A DNA stretch of 64,000 bases from Clostridium sp. NkU-1 (GCA_001312405.1 BBDR01000013.1:62001-126000); one strand, 5' to 3'; counted from the first letter of the stretch, positions 10,294 through 21,623 are shown. The notes: generated by a model from the letters alone, not told the origin. A program made the numbers and translations.

Positions 10294-11275
10294 ATGAAAA
10301 AGAAAAGAGGCCTTTTGTACGGAATAGCCGCCCTGGCAGTCCTGTGTGTGGTCTATGTGGGAGTGGGCCAGTATATGAACCGCTCCCAGGAACAGGCGAA
10401 GGAGGAGAAGGAGGGAGAGATGGTCTATCTCACCGATCTTTCCAATGTTTCCAGCCTTTCCTATGATTTTGACGGCCAGGAGCTGTCTTTTACAAAAAAA
10501 GGAGGGCAAATGGAACTATGACGGGGATGACCTTTTCCCGGTGAAACAGGCGGAAGTGGATGCCATTGCTTCCACGGTTTCAAAGCTGGAAGCCCTGCGG
10601 AAGCTGGACGGCGGTGACAGCTTACGCGCCTATGGCCTGGATCAGCCCATAAGAAGGATTACCGCAGCAGCGGAAGATGGGACGAAATCTGTGATCCTCC
10701 TTGGCAATGCCACCGGGGACGGGGATTATTATGCCGCTCTGGAGGGGCAGGACACTCCGTATCTTATAAGCTCTGCCTTGTACAATGAAACCAGCACCGG
10801 ACTAAATGATCTGATGGCCCTGGAAGAATTTCCGGCTGTTTCCGGAGCTGACATAAATACCATTACGGTTACAAAGGCAGGCTCCAGTGAGTTCTATGTA
10901 AAAAAGAAGCTGGATGATAAAGATGGGACCATCGAATGGTACAGGGACTCGGCAGATCAGCCGGACAACAAACTTTCTGATAATTCCGGCTTAAATGTTC
11001 TGGCGGATTCCTTAAGCAGCTTAAAGGTAAAAAGCTGTCCCAATTATAAGGCACAGGAAAATGAACTGGCAGGCTACGGCTTGGATCAGCCGGCTGCGGT
11101 CATTACCTATACCTATGATAAGAACGGCTCGGAAGAAACCTTTACGCTGTCCATAGGCTCTTTAAACAGTGATTCCAACTGCTATTACACCCGTACGGAA
11201 AATTCTTCCAATATTAATGAAATTGATAAAGCTTCCATTGATAAATGCCTGACAGTAAACAAAGGCATTTCATAA
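10294..11275 (+). CDS. DUF4340 protein (frameshifted)
   Basis: About 326 residues after removing one surplus A from the A7 run 10494-10500. An N-terminal signal anchor (KKRGLLYGIAALAVLCVVYV) is followed by an extracytoplasmic domain with two repeated halves, each with a YGLDQP motif (SLRAYGLDQPIRRI and LAGYGLDQPAAVI), typical of DUF4340. It is the last gene of the Gld-type ABC operon, 14 bp behind the gldG-like gene, with aaaggaggctaaaac as ribosome binding site. Its role is unknown; by context it is an accessory of the exporter. Confidence 0.85.
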
Positions 11276-11287
11276 AAAGAAATAAAC

Positions 11288-11357
11288 GGTACCCTGATAG
11301 AAAGATATGGAAAGGAGGGGAATAGCCTCTGTTTCTGTGTCTGACCATCAGGGTACT
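11288..11357 (+). terminator. Probable structured terminator after the DUF4340 gene
   Basis: A perfect 10-bp stem (GTACCCTGAT at 11289-11298 with ATCAGGGTAC at 11347-11356) encloses ~48 nt that contain a smaller GAGG/CCTC stem. Only a short TGTTTG follows, so termination is plausible but not certain. Confidence 0.45.
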
Positions 11358-11512
11358 GTTTGAAGTGGAGTGCTTCCCGTTAATAGAACAGTAAAATATT
11401 TTATTTTTAGGTTAAGTATCTGCCGATTTTGGCAGTCACGCCATATACACTTGCGGTGGATCGCAGAGGGCGTCGAAGTAATGAGGGACAAACAAATGCT
11501 TATTTTCATTCT

Positions 11513-11698
11513 TTAATTTATTAATTTTATACTGATAATTATAAAGTGCGCACCATGACCTGGGAACGCACTTTCTTCATAATCTTCGTATTCATGAATC
11601 CAACGATATAAACTATTATAATGGATGTCTAGCTGTTTCGCTGCATCTGAGACAGGCAGTTCATTGCGCCCTGGGGTTTTGTGTGTTAATGCAACTTG
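11513..11698 (-). pseudogene. IS3-family transposase OrfA remnant
   Basis: Read on the minus strand the segment gives LPVSDAAKQLDIHYNSLYRW then IHEYEDYEESAFPGHG, the helix-turn-helix and GFPGxG-like end of IS3-family OrfA proteins. The N-terminus is lost, stop codons precede it, and neither OrfB nor terminal repeats are visible. It marks the left edge of the polysaccharide island. Confidence 0.75.
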
Positions 11699-11777
11699 CT
11701 ATTAAATTTTCTGGTACCATTTATATTATCCTTTAATACAGAAAATGTTAAGGAAAAGCTCTATCTTAAAAATCAGC

Positions 11778-11815
11778 AAAAAAACAGCCAGGCACTCATC
11801 TGGAGCAAATGCCCG
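11778..11815 (-). terminator. Terminator of the minus-strand lyase operon (13.9-15.7 kb)
   Basis: On the minus strand a GGCATTT/GAGTGCC stem is followed within a few bases by seven T (A7 at 11778-11784 on the plus strand). It lies ~45 bp beyond the lyase stop. Confidence 0.6.
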
Positions 11816-11860
11816 CATTATTCAGTTAATCAGGCTTTTAGCTTCATTTAGCTTACAGAT

Positions 11861-13889
11861 TTATAATAGAAGCGTCAGCTCGTTTTGATGCAGCGACAGG
11901 CGGTAGTCGTGTCCTCCAGTTCGGAATGATACAAGGAAGGCACCATCGGCCCGGAACTCTTTACTAATGCTGGTAACTTCCGGAAGGGGGCTTCCTGCAG
12001 GGACTGGATAAGCAACGGATACGAAACCATGGCGTCCTTCAGCAAGATGTTCTGCTTCAAACCGAGCAATTATGGTGTCGTGAGCTACGTCATCTCTCGT
12101 GGATATCCTGGCGGGAATGGGAGAAGGAACTGTCTGGCCGTCAGAGAATATACCGATGTTAGCTTCATTGGACAGAGAACGGACAAGACGGTGTTCGGAA
12201 TCAACCATGACAGTGGGGCAGTCTATATGGAAGTTGATCTGCACACTGGAATCAGGCACAACTTCATCCAGCAGATCCAAGATCAGCAGGAACTGTTTGT
12301 CCACCAGGGAAACAACGCGTTTATGAATGGCCGGGGTATAGTTTAAATGCTCTCCCACGGCATACATCAGTCTGTCTGTTGAGCTCACTGATAGAATGTC
12401 ACCTGGCTGCTGCGGGCCGTAGTTCCAGGAGGAGATATATTTCCAGGGGTCCTGATGATTGAGTGTCAGGCAGTTGTGCCAGTGGATGGATTTAAATTTT
12501 TTTGCGGTCTTCATCATCACGAAAACAAAAGATGGCCGGGTCGGTCAAAAGAGGGAATCCGTAAGCGGTAAAATCAAATCCTGCCGGGTCCATGTGCGCG
12601 TGTGCGTTCTGGATTGGTGTGCGGCAGGCGAACATCAAAGAGAGGGCATTCTGTGACCAGTTTGTGCGCATAAATACCTGCTTTAAGTCTTTCTGCCACG
12701 AAATTGTGGGCAGTACAGGAAGCGCTGGGCTTTCCTTTGCATTGTTGAGGGCGCGGTGTAAATCATATAAGTCGTCCACTTCCCAGATATACTTTGAGGC
12801 GGCTTTTTCCAGTTCTTCATAACTGTAATAGGTCCGTGCCTGGGCGATATAACTGCTGTCCCCAAACGCCAGATAATGGCAGAAAGCTCCCCAGGAAAAG
12901 GTTCCTGTAAAGGTATTGCTGTCTCCCCATGGACAGTTCCCCCCGCTAGGGCGGGTGGCGTGAACGGAATACTCCACCATACGTTTTATACGTTTACGGT
13001 ACTCATCAGAGACAGTAAAATGGTATTTTTTTGACAGCAAAATAGGAAGGACAAACCAGTAAAGGCAGCCGTTATGGTAAGACGGGCACCCCTCGATCTG
13101 TCCTCCTCCGGAGGTGACCTGAGCGAAAATACTGCGTTCCAGCTCATGCACAGCGTGCTGCTTCCACATTTCAGAATCTCTGAATTCCGGAAACATGCAG
13201 GATAAGTAGAGCAGTCCGTTATTTTCCATCAGGTAGTGGTTATGATCCGCGTTGGGCCATAGAATCGGAGGAACGGCATAGAGGACTTCGGCGTGCTGAT
13301 AAACGCTGGTGAGATAGGTCTCCAGAAAATCTTCATCTATATAGCTGGTATCAATTAAATGATGGATTATGTACGGCCAGGTCCGGTACATGCGAATGCC
13401 GGTTTCGAGGGAACGCCAGATACCCTGATTGCATCCGCAGCCTCCAAAATTCTCTACAATCACGTTCCCGGTCTCATCATATAATGGCTGGCGCGGACAG
13501 ACTTCGATCCAGTGATAGAACTCTTCTATTACTTTACCGGCATATTTGTCATCACCGGTCAGAGAATAGGTCTCCAGCATGCTTCGCCAGTGATCCATAC
13601 GGTTTAAAAAGTAGGTATATTCCGCATCGTTAAAAAGGTTCTCATGCCATTTTACTGGATTACCGATAAAATGCGGGGAAGCGGAACCAGGGAGAACGGC
13701 CATTCCGTTAAAGCAGCTTTCACCCTGTTCCACCTGCACTTTATAAATGTCAGGAAAGAGACGGTGTATGGTATCTCCATGCTGCATAAAAGACATGCCC
13801 TGCCGGAATTTTTTTTCCCGTTCCTTAAGGTTCACGAGGACGTCGTGGACAGAAAGTCCGTCCTTCAATACTTCTGTAATGTGTTTCAT
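11861..13889 (-). CDS. Heparinase II/III-type polysaccharide lyase, cytoplasmic (copy 1, frameshifted)
   Basis: About 676 residues in two frames joined at the T7 run 12497-12503 (one surplus base). The N-terminal (alpha/alpha) toroid holds WPNADHNHYLMENNGLLYL and GGGQIEGCPSYHN; the C-terminal beta-sandwich starts around FACRTPIQNAHAHMDPAGF, the His-rich stretch typical of Hepar_II_III. No signal peptide, so it acts in the cytoplasm, presumably on imported uronic-acid-containing oligosaccharides by beta-elimination. A clear paralogue lies at 27831-29851. ATG 13889 is separated from AGGAGG (13923-13928) by 33 nt that hold a perfect hairpin. Second gene of an operon with 13948-15736. Confidence 0.87.
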
Positions 13890-13928
13890 GCTGTTTTTAT
13901 CAGTCCATGACGGACTGATAAACCTCCT
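13890..13928 (-). promoter_or_regulatory. Leader with hairpin between Shine-Dalgarno and start codon (lyase copy 1)
   Basis: On the minus strand AGGAGG (13923-13928) stands 33 nt before the ATG. Between them is a perfect 9-bp inverted repeat, TATCAGTCC/GGACTGATA with a 5-nt loop (13898-13920), followed by AAAACAGC and ATG. Folding would bring the two elements close. The paralogue at 29851 has the same layout with a different stem sequence. Confidence 0.65.
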
Positions 13929-13947
13929 TTCGCTGTTGGTTTTTAAA

Positions 13948-15736
13948 TTAAAGTTTATTTACTTTCAGATGAAAACAAATCTGACTGTCTTTGGAGGCAA
14001 TTACTGCCTTTATGGCCTGTAATCCCGGAGCCAGATTATAACATCGTTCCAGGCCATGGGGCAGAAGCAGATGGCCCTGTTCTACGGTTAAGATGATTTC
14101 CGAGAGCTCTTTTCTGATTATAAGCTGGTTTTCGCTCAGTAATGCGGATTCTTCCGCTTTTGAGATCAGGGGGCACTGATAAAAAAACGCGGGGATCGCT
14201 TACATCTGCTTTGAAACGAAAGCTGTCTTCCCGGAAAGTATAGCGGCTTTCATGGGTTGTCCGCTTAGCGGGGAGTGCATGGTTTATGTCAGGAAGATGC
14301 CCCTGGACGTGTACTGTGTACTCGCCTGGGGTGTCCTGATATGACATCACGCATTCGAAATCGTACAGGGACGTGAAGCGTATGCCGTCTTCCTCATATT
14401 CCAGGGCAGGGGAAAGGCACTCGTGGCGGGCGAAACGGGGAAGCTGCATGTTCGGTGGTTCTTCTGTCTGGTACTGACTCATTGAGGCGCACAAAATGGG
14501 GCCGGCCGCAGGGTGCCATAACATGGTTAGATTTCCGCCGCTGGCGTGACCACCCGGAATATATTCAAAATCATTTGCGGTGATAGAAGCAAGCATACCG
14601 TGGCAGCTGATGAAATAACTGTCAATATCAGCAAAATGCCGGACACCTTCGTCTCTGAAAAGGGGAATAGGCATGGGCGATTCCGGAAAAGAAGGTTTTT
14701 GGTTTAAAATATCCGCAAGAACCTTTGCGTGAGTAAATGTATGGTGTACACAGGCGCGTTCACCGACTGCAGTATAGTGGGGGCCGCCATAGAGCAGACC
14801 GTTGTGAGTACACCGCCGGAGTAACTGGAGATTGGCGTATGCCGCCGGGGCGAATGCGGGATTATGGTTTGCCAGTAGGAGCAGGCCGAATGCAGAACCA
14901 TCCGTAGTACGGCTTCCCCAGTAGCTCCATTTGTAATTCCGTGTACCAAAGCTGTTATTCCAGCCTCCGTCAGGCAAGAACGCATGCAGGTGGGTTTCGA
15001 AAGACCGTGCAACCCTGTCTTCTAATTCTGTATCCCCGGTAATTCTGGAACAGGCGGCCAGCGCAGGCAGGGATTCTTCCACATTGTAGCCGATATCAAC
15101 GGCACGGCATCCCCTTGTGGTCCGTCCATCCGAAGGGTGCCCCTCGCCAAATAAAAAACCGTCTGTCGGCATGTGGTTTAATGCCTTTTGGAGGCTGGTT
15201 CGGGCATACGCTGTATATTCAGGCATATTAAGCAGCTCGCCGCAATAGAGCATGGTTAGCGCATTGGTAATGCAGTAGTTAATATTATTGGTGTTCAGCT
15301 CCTCGAAGTGATACAGGAATTTTGCGGCCTTACATAACCGCGCCATCCACGTCTGCCGGGTATCTTCGTCAAGAATGTGTCCATGGAAGGTCAGTGCCTC
15401 CGCCAGTTGAAGCGCGCTGAATACAGTGGTTCCCTGCCAGTCACAATCCATGTCATTAACGTAGGAACCGTCCGGACGTGAGACAGTCTGCTCAGCCCAT
15501 TCGAACAGTCTCTTTGCAGCATCCAGAAAACGCGGATCATGATGGATATCGGCCAGATAGAGAAACGGGTAAATAGCCTCAAAACATCTGCCGTGAATCC
15601 TGGCGCAGGCAGGGCACAGAATACCACCGTACAGCCCTTTAGCGTCAGAGCATGTAATCTGCAGGGTTAAAAGCTTTTCACACCAGTCTTTCAGCAGAGT
15701 TTCACATAAAGTGTTTATCCTGATTTTCTGTACCAT
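13948..15736 (-). CDS. Predicted (alpha/alpha)-toroid carbohydrate-active protein, family unclear (frameshifted)
   Basis: About 596 residues. The frame that stops at 14036 is wrong at its end: removing one base from the run at 14181-14187 gives a sensible C-terminus, ending FHLKVNKL at 13948. The N-terminal ~370 residues show repeated helix pairs (RCFEAIYPFLYLADIHHD, FLDAAKRLFEWAEQT, FSALQLAEALTFHGH), then a beta-rich domain containing PGGHASGGNLTMLWHP, as in heparinase-like or alginate-lyase-like two-domain enzymes. No signal peptide. Start ATG 15736 follows gagggga. It is the first gene of the operon with lyase copy 1 and is divergent from the sulfatase. An undescribed lyase or hydrolase is possible. 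Confidence 0.7.
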
Positions 15737-15799
15737 CGTTTATCCCCTCTTCTTCAGTTTGATCGTTCTTGTATTGTGCCTGGCATTATGCTTGGTTTC

Positions 15800-15828
15800 A
15801 GTGTAATTTAAGGATAAGATTTCTTCAA
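15800..15828 (-). promoter_or_regulatory. Predicted minus-strand promoter for the 15.7-11.9 kb operon
   Basis: On the minus strand TTGAAG (15823-15828), 17 bp, TACACT (15800-15805). The preceding TCA and the spacing are shared with the promoter at 21595-21623 (both TCATTGAAG-N17). Confidence 0.5.
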
Positions 15829-15961
15829 TGATACTTTTTCGCGGGGTAACAATCTTTTTGCGGAGCGTGTGTAAAAGGAAGAAAAAACCTGTTGAAAACA
15901 ACAAAAAAACAGTGGGCATATCCGTAAAAATGATTGAAAATATGAGGGGAAATCACCATGC

Positions 15962-16022
15962 AAAAAAAGTGTTATTTTACAATTATTTGATCATTGTGTT
16001 TTAAGAATATGCATGATATGTT
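15962..16022 (+). promoter_or_regulatory. Island promoter A with conserved upstream element (sulfatase operon)
   Basis: An A7 tract, then a 21-bp element beginning GTGTTATTTT and ending CAATTATTTG (15969-15989), 4 bp, -35 TTGTGT (15994-15999), 17 bp, -10 TATGTT (16017-16022). The same element, spacing and promoter recur at 21746 and 30252. Likely binding site of the island's AraC-type activator. The rest of the 15737-16090 gap holds only the divergent promoter at 15800. Confidence 0.75.
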
Positions 16023-16090
16023 CACTATAATGGAACTACGCCTTATCTGTATAAAAAACAATTATACGGACGGAGGGGAAAGGGAAAAAC

Positions 16091-17584
16091 ATGAATAAAA
16101 ACGACAAAAAGGAAGATATGCCAAACTGTATATTAATAGCTGCGGATCAGCTTCGTTATGATGTGCTGGAGAAGGGATACACCCCCAATATTGACGCCCT
16201 GATGCAGGACAGTGTCCGCTTTTCCAACGCGTACTGTGCAAGTCCACTCTGTGTGCCCGCCAGAGGCGCGCTGTTTACCGGAACTTACCCGGGAGTGAAT
16301 GGAAGCCTGATTAATGGATGGTTTCCGCCCGAGGAACTGTATTCCAAAGTAAAAGAAGGGACTGACCATCTCTACAGCATTATGGAACACCTGGGGATGG
16401 AGTGTATCCACAGTGGAAAACAGCATTTATTTGTAGAAGGAATACCGCTGGAGAAGCGCCCTGATACGAAGACAAGATGGCTGACGACAGAGGAGAGTTA
16501 CCGTACTTTTGTGAGAGGTCAGGGGAAGCGCATGCCGGGAGGGCCACTCTTTACCACCCCGATTCCCGAGATGGCTGACGGTGTACATACCAGAGTCTGT
16601 TCTTATTCCAATCCTCATACTGGACTGTACGAGGAAGGATATGACTGTTATTTCGACGGTTATTTTACGAATGCCGCCGTGAAGGCGCTGGACGGATTTT
16701 CCGGTGAAAAACCTTTGTTTTTGAGCATGATGTATGTGGCGCCCCATCCACCGTTTGATATTCCGGACCCCTGGTATTCTCAGGTAAAAACAGAGGATGT
16801 GGAACTGCCGGACAATGTGAACCGATGGTATGAGAACCAGTCGCCCTTACAAAAATATAATCTTACGGGATACATAGGTGGCGCTTACCGGCTGGAAGAC
16901 TGGAAAGAAGCCTGGAGGACCTATCTGGGGCTGGTATCCCTGCTGGATCAGTGCGTGGGCCGGATTATCGGGAAGCTGAAGGAAAAGGGCCTGTATGAGA
17001 ATTCTATAATTGTATTCACCTCTGATCACGGCGAAATGCTGGGCTCTCACTGCCTGTTCCAGAAAATGTGCATGTATGAAGAGTCTGCCAAAACTCCTTT
17101 CAGCATTCATCTGCCAGGGGGAAGTAAAAAAAAGGGATGGTGAGGGAAGAGTTTATCAGCCATATTGACGTATTTCCTACAATCTGCGATTTTTACGGAG
17201 TCACTCCGGCCAGTGAAGTGAGTGGCGCTTCCTTAAAGGGGCTTTTAGAGGGGACAGGAAGAGTTAAAGAACGCCCTGTCTATATCCAGTATGATGGCAA
17301 TGGTTCCCGCGGCAATTTCCAGAGGTGCGTGATATGGAAGAACTATAAATATATTGTGGATCTTTTTAAAGATGAGTATTATCTGGAACTTTACGATTTG
17401 AAAAATGACAGGCAGGAAACAAAAAAATCTGTTGTTTGAAGAAGAGGAAGATAAAAAGAACGGATACTGGGAAACAGCGATGGAACTGAATACACTGCTT
17501 AAATCCCATCTTCAGGAGATACAGGATGATCTGGTTCTTCCGCCCTGGAATCCCGCAGAATTTATGAAAAATTATAATTATTAA
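16091..17584 (+). CDS. S1 sulfatase, Cys-type, cytoplasmic (frameshifted)
   Basis: About 497 residues in three pieces. The N-terminus PNCILIAADQLRYDVL carries the metal-binding Asp pair region; the sulfatase signature is CVPARGALFTGTYPG, whose Cys (in CxPxR) must become formylglycine. The C-terminal metal site is TSDHGEMLGSH. Breaks: the G5/A8 tract at 17117-17133 and a surplus A in A7 17421-17427, after which the end reads NLLFEEEEDKKNGYW and stops at 17584. No signal peptide, so it desulfates imported sugars in the cytoplasm. Being Cys-type in an anaerobe it needs the radical-SAM maturase anSME, which is not in this window. First gene of an operon with GH88. Confidence 0.9.
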
Positions 17585-17612
17585 CCGGTTTATGTAAAGG
17601 AGGTTTTACGCT

Positions 17613-18746
17613 GTGGAAAAATGGTTAGCGCTTTTATTTCAAAAAATGGATATCAAATTTCAGGCAGAATGTGAAAGAATGGGGGAGAAGATTCCTTATC
17701 GGACAATAGAAGGAAGCTATAAAACGGATTATGGTGAAACGGATATTTACTGGTGGACAAATGGCTTCTGGCCGGGGATTTTATGGAAGATGTATCATGC
17801 CACGGGGAAGGATAACTATCGTAAATGTGCGGAACTGGCGGAGAGGAAGCTGGATAAGGCGCTGCATGATTTTATGGGACTGCATCACGATATTGGATTT
17901 ATGTGGCTTCACAGTGCAGTTGCGGATTACCGGCTGACCGGTTCAAAGGAGTCCAGAACACGCGGGCTTCTGGCGGCCAATATTCTGGCGGGCAGATATA
18001 ATCCGGCAGGAAAATATATCAGAGCCTGGAATCCTGAATGTGTGGAAGAAGGGCAGGATTGTACCGGCTGGATCATCGTGGATTCAATGATGAACATACC
18101 GCTTCTTTACTGGGCCTCTAAAGAACTAAAGGATCCCAGATTTTATTATATTGCAAAGGCTCATGCGGATACTGTAAAAAGAACTCTTGTCAGGGCCGAC
18201 AGTTCCTGCGGCCATATTGCATGCCTGAATCCGGACTCCGGTGAACTTACAGAGATTATGGCTGGACAGGGATATTCGGCCGCCTCTTCCTGGTCACGCG
18301 GACAATCCTGGATACTATATGGATTTGCGTTGAGCTACCGTTATACGAAAGATCCTGAATATCTGGATACGGCAAAAAGGACGGCTCATTATTTTATTTC
18401 TAATATCTCTTTAACGGATTATATTCCTCTGTGCGATTTCAGACAGCCTAAGAAGCCGGTATACTGGGACGCTTCGGCCGGGCTTTGCGCGGCCTGTGGA
18501 TTGCTGGAGATAGCGGAACATGTAGAAGAGCAGGAGAAGCGGCTGTACCGCAGTCATGCGGAGCAGATTGTGAAGGCGGTGTCAGAGCGGTGTTGTGACT
18601 GGAATCCGGAAAATGATTCTGTTGTCCAGAATTGTAAGGTAGATTACCACAGCACCGGGAATCAGCAGACAGATCTGATTTATGCGGATTATTTTATGGC
18701 AGAGGCTGTTCTTCGTCTTGCAGAAAAAGATTTTCTGATATGGTGA
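17613..18746 (+). CDS. GH88 unsaturated glucuronyl hydrolase
   Basis: 377 residues, intact, starting at GTG 17613 behind AAAGGAGG. GH88 landmarks: WWTNGFWPGILWKMYHATG, GLHHDIGFMWLHSAV (catalytic Asp in HDIGF), IIVDSMMNIPLLYWA (second Asp), SAASSWSRGQSWILYGFALS and YWDASAGLCAACGLLEIA. The enzyme hydrates the 4,5-unsaturated uronic acid left at the non-reducing end by polysaccharide lyases and so releases it. No signal peptide: cytoplasmic. It lies 28 bp behind the sulfatase gene in the same operon, which fits degradation of sulfated unsaturated disaccharides. Confidence 0.93.
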   Translation: MEKWLALLFQKMDIKFQAECERMGEKIPYRTIEGSYKTDYGETDIYWWTNGFWPGILWKMYHATGKDNYRKCAELAERKLDKALHDFMGLHHDIGFMWLHSAVADYRLTGSKESRTRGLLAANILAGRYNPAGKYIRAWNPECVEEGQDCTGWIIVDSMMNIPLLYWASKELKDPRFYYIAKAHADTVKRTLVRADSSCGHIACLNPDSGELTEIMAGQGYSAASSWSRGQSWILYGFALSYRYTKDPEYLDTAKRTAHYFISNISLTDYIPLCDFRQPKKPVYWDASAGLCAACGLLEIAEHVEEQEKRLYRSHAEQIVKAVSERCCDWNPENDSVVQNCKVDYHSTGNQQTDLIYADYFMAEAVLRLAEKDFLIW

Positions 18747-18755
18747 GGAGATTAT

Positions 18756-19451
18756 TCAGCAAAGGGAGAACACCATGGAAAGAATCAGTAAATGTCTGCA
18801 TATCCGTATTCTTTGCCTGCATTCCAAATGAGTGATGGCATCAGGCTGCGATGTACCGTCGAATATCCGGCATAAAAACTTCGAATGCATATAGCATAGG
18901 CCGGCCGGTGCGAAGAAAAGCAGAGGTGGAAATGCCAGGAATCCCACCGCCAGAATTAACAGTGACAGCATCAGCATAGCTAGGCTGGAAGGCCAGTGGC
19001 AGAGGGCCATGATACAGGAGCTTTTTATGATATGGAAGACAGAGTTCTGGAATTTGGCCAGAACCGCGTACACATACAAATTCATCAGGACAAAGACCAG
19101 AGTCAGGCTGAAAAATAGGGTCATTAATATCATGTATCCGATTCCGGTCTGTTCCCCCCGGTAATAGAACACAAAATCAAGGCCCAGAAATAAACCGGCC
19201 AGCAGGAGTACGAGCCAGATAATGGCTCCCTGCCTGAGATTCTGCCGAAAAGCGGTGAAGAAGGAAGCTGTTAAGTATCCTTCTTCATTGCGGACGTATT
19301 TCAGCGTTATGGAATAAAGCGCGGAGGTTGAAGCCCCTATGGTGACGACCGGCAGACTGCAGACCAGCCATAAGATACTCAGCCACAGAAAATTCAGTGC
19401 TTTGCTGGATATACTCCAAAGGGGACTGTTGATTGAAAACAGACCATTCAT
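18756..19451 (-). CDS. DUF624 (YesL-like) membrane protein
   Basis: 231 residues with about five hydrophobic segments. The N-terminus (FLWLSILWLVCSLPVVTIGA then STSALYS) is the family signature. DUF624 proteins are regularly encoded with oligosaccharide ABC importers and polysaccharide lyases in Firmicutes; their role is unknown. It follows the lyase gene 19480-21561 on the minus strand after 28 bp with AAAGGAAG as ribosome binding site. The last ~40 residues are less typical of the family, so an undetected frame change there is possible. Confidence 0.8.
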   Translation of the reverse strand: MNGLFSINSPLWSISSKALNFLWLSILWLVCSLPVVTIGASTSALYSITLKYVRNEEGYLTASFFTAFRQNLRQGAIIWLVLLLAGLFLGLDFVFYYRGEQTGIGYMILMTLFFSLTLVFVLMNLYVYAVLAKFQNSVFHIIKSSCIMALCHWPSSLAMLMLSLLILAVGFLAFPPLLFFAPAGLCYMHSKFLCRIFDGTSQPDAITHLECRQRIRICRHLLILSMVFSLC

Positions 19452-19479
19452 GAAATTATCTTCCTTTCTTTTAATAAAA

Positions 19480-21561
19480 CTATTTTATTTGCAGGAATAA
19501 GTCGAGGGCTCCGGCAAGGTTATCGTGTTCCGCGCAGGAAAGCAGGCCGGCACACAGGCTGTCGCTATCCCCGATTGTAGGAATACCGTCTGTCACATCC
19601 AGAATCAGCAAACTCTGCGAGACAGGGCCGATACCAGAATCAGCATCCATGACAGGTGTAAAGTGCACATCGACGATGGTTGACAGCTGATTCCGGTCTT
19701 TGACGATTTCAGGACATAAGTCCTCTTTCTGCCAGATATGCAGACTGGGAGCTCCGTTCCATAAAAGCAGGGTAAGAGCGCCGTTTTTTTCCAGAAGGAC
19801 ACTTCGGTCATCAAGCTGACGGTATGATACGTCAGGAAAAAGATTCCACCGTTGTATATGGGACTCGGGAAGCGGTCACCGCCCCGGATACAGTCATGAA
19901 TCAGAAATCCTTTCTCCCGGCAGACGAGAATTTTTCTGGTATGGCGGCAGAAGGTATAAGCATCATGGTATGCGCTGACAAAACAGCCTTCTGCTCTGGA
20001 GGTGAAGTACTCTACGGGAGAATCCGGTCTCATTACGCCCCATTTTAAAGCATAGAACCGGTCATCCTGAACCGGGTTTCCGTAAGCCAGTACCGTATTG
20101 TGGAAAGTCATATTATACATATATCCGCGTTGGGGACTTCCTGCCCGGACTGAGTGGTAAAGCTGTCTGGAATGAGGCTCACCGATAAGTTCCTGCCCCC
20201 TCATGGAAATAAAGAGTGAAAGCATATCCATGTGGTTATGCCCGGTGTCACCGCAATTCACCTTGGCAGACATTAAAACATAGTTGGCGTCGGCAGAGAA
20301 ACTGCTTCGGGAACAGAAAAAACCGCTTTTGTCATTGCAGTAATCCAGAGGTATCTTCGGGAGCTCTCCCGTCTGTCCTAACCGGTATTCGAGCAGCTCC
20401 CTGCAGGCATCATTGCCCGCGCGGTAAGCACCGTTGGATAAGATCTGGTTCACCCTGGGGCCGCCGTTATCTCCCAGAGACGGAAAACGGTCATGAGGCG
20501 GGGCGATACTAGCCAGGATATCGTAGCTGGTCTGAATTCGGCATCCGCTTTCTTCATCCAGAAGCGCTGTACGGTTTAAGTTTCCTAAGTAAATGCCGTT
20601 GCTGATCATCTCGCCCAGAGCGGCGCCGCTCCAGTATGGAATAGAATGCTCGCTGTAACCTCCGGCCTCATTGAAATCATCCATGACGTGCTGGCGGACT
20701 ACCTGGGTACCCCTGCCTTTCATGGCTGCAAGTTCCGGAAACTCAGGAAGCAGGGTAGCCAGCATAAACGGCACCAGACCTCTTTCCCACATATGATGGT
20801 TGAATTTCCGGTACGTATCTGTGTCAAACCGGCGGAACTGGATACCTAGGAACCAGATTCGTTTTAGGATTCCAAAAGCCATTTCCGTAGAAATCTCATA
20901 AGGAATCCTTGTATAAAATAAACTGAGATAGCAAAGGGTCAGAAACCCGGTACTCATCACATCTCGGTCCTCGGTATGTAAAAAATGAGAGATATCCGGA
21001 TCGGTAAATTCCAGATCCAAAGGATAATGCTCCCAGAACATCTGAAGGGTTTCTTCGAATTTTTCTAACACTGCCCGGTCCCCTGTTTCATGGTAAAGGA
21101 CGGCAAGGTATTCAAAAAAACTGTCCCCTTGAAAAGATATCCAGAACCGTGCGGTGTTTTTTGCCTATATCTTCTTTAACATTAAAATGAGGGAGATTCT
21201 CGTAGTCAGTCCCCAGCTCGATTTCCACATCCCCGCCCGGACGGACATACACACGCTCCATCATCTTTTTTCCTGCATACAGACAGAACTCTTTTAAGCT
21301 GCCCTTTAGTCCTAGAGCCGCCTGGAACAGCTGTGGATCGCTGTCGGTATCGATGGGTTTTAAAGGGAGGCTGCGGTAATCAAAGTAATAAGTTACATTG
21401 GTCCGGGTCTGAAAATAAGTGACCAGTTCTTTTTTTGCAAGAAGTGTGTTGCCGGCTTCTAACGAATGACGTACTTCTGAAAGCCCGGGATACGACAGCT
21501 GAAGAGCAGAAAATAAATCTTCATCAGTTACTTCCCTTTCCTTTACCGGAATAGTAATCAT
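19480..21561 (-). CDS. Heparinase II/III-type lyase, cytoplasmic (frameshifted)
   Basis: About 694 residues in three frames. Start ATG 21561 (MITIPVKEREVTDEDLF) has AGGAGG 10 nt upstream. Frame changes: surplus base in the run 21114-21120, after which it reads FFEYLAVLYHETGDRAV, and a missing base near 19853, after which RWNLFPDVSYRQLDDRSV leads to the stop at 19480. Toroid domain: KFNHHMWERGLVPFMLA, GGYSEHSIPYWSGA, FPSLGDNGGPR. The C-terminal domain has KVNCGDTGHNHMDMLSLFIS and FHNTVLAYGNPVQ, the Hepar_II_III histidine motifs. No signal peptide. Probably degrades imported uronate oligosaccharides. First gene of an operon with DUF624, divergent from the transporter operon. Confidence 0.88.
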
Positions 21562-21594
21562 AGATAAAAATCCTCCTGAATAAATGTTATCTTT

Positions 21595-21623
21595 ATTATA
21601 AGAAAAGCCATTTGCAGCTTCAA
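21595..21623 (-). promoter_or_regulatory. Predicted minus-strand promoter for the lyase-DUF624 operon
   Basis: On the minus strand TTGAAG (21618-21623), 17 bp, TATAAT (21595-21600). Shares TCATTGAAG with the promoter at 15800. The gap 21562-21936 holds this and island promoter B. Confidence 0.6.

Noticed and set aside
14036..14180. C-terminal residues of the 13.9-15.7 kb gene as read to a stop at 14036
   Set aside because: The stretch is low-quality (ENQKRALGNHLNRRTG-like) and out of frame; shifting by one at 14181-14187 gives a long sensible end.
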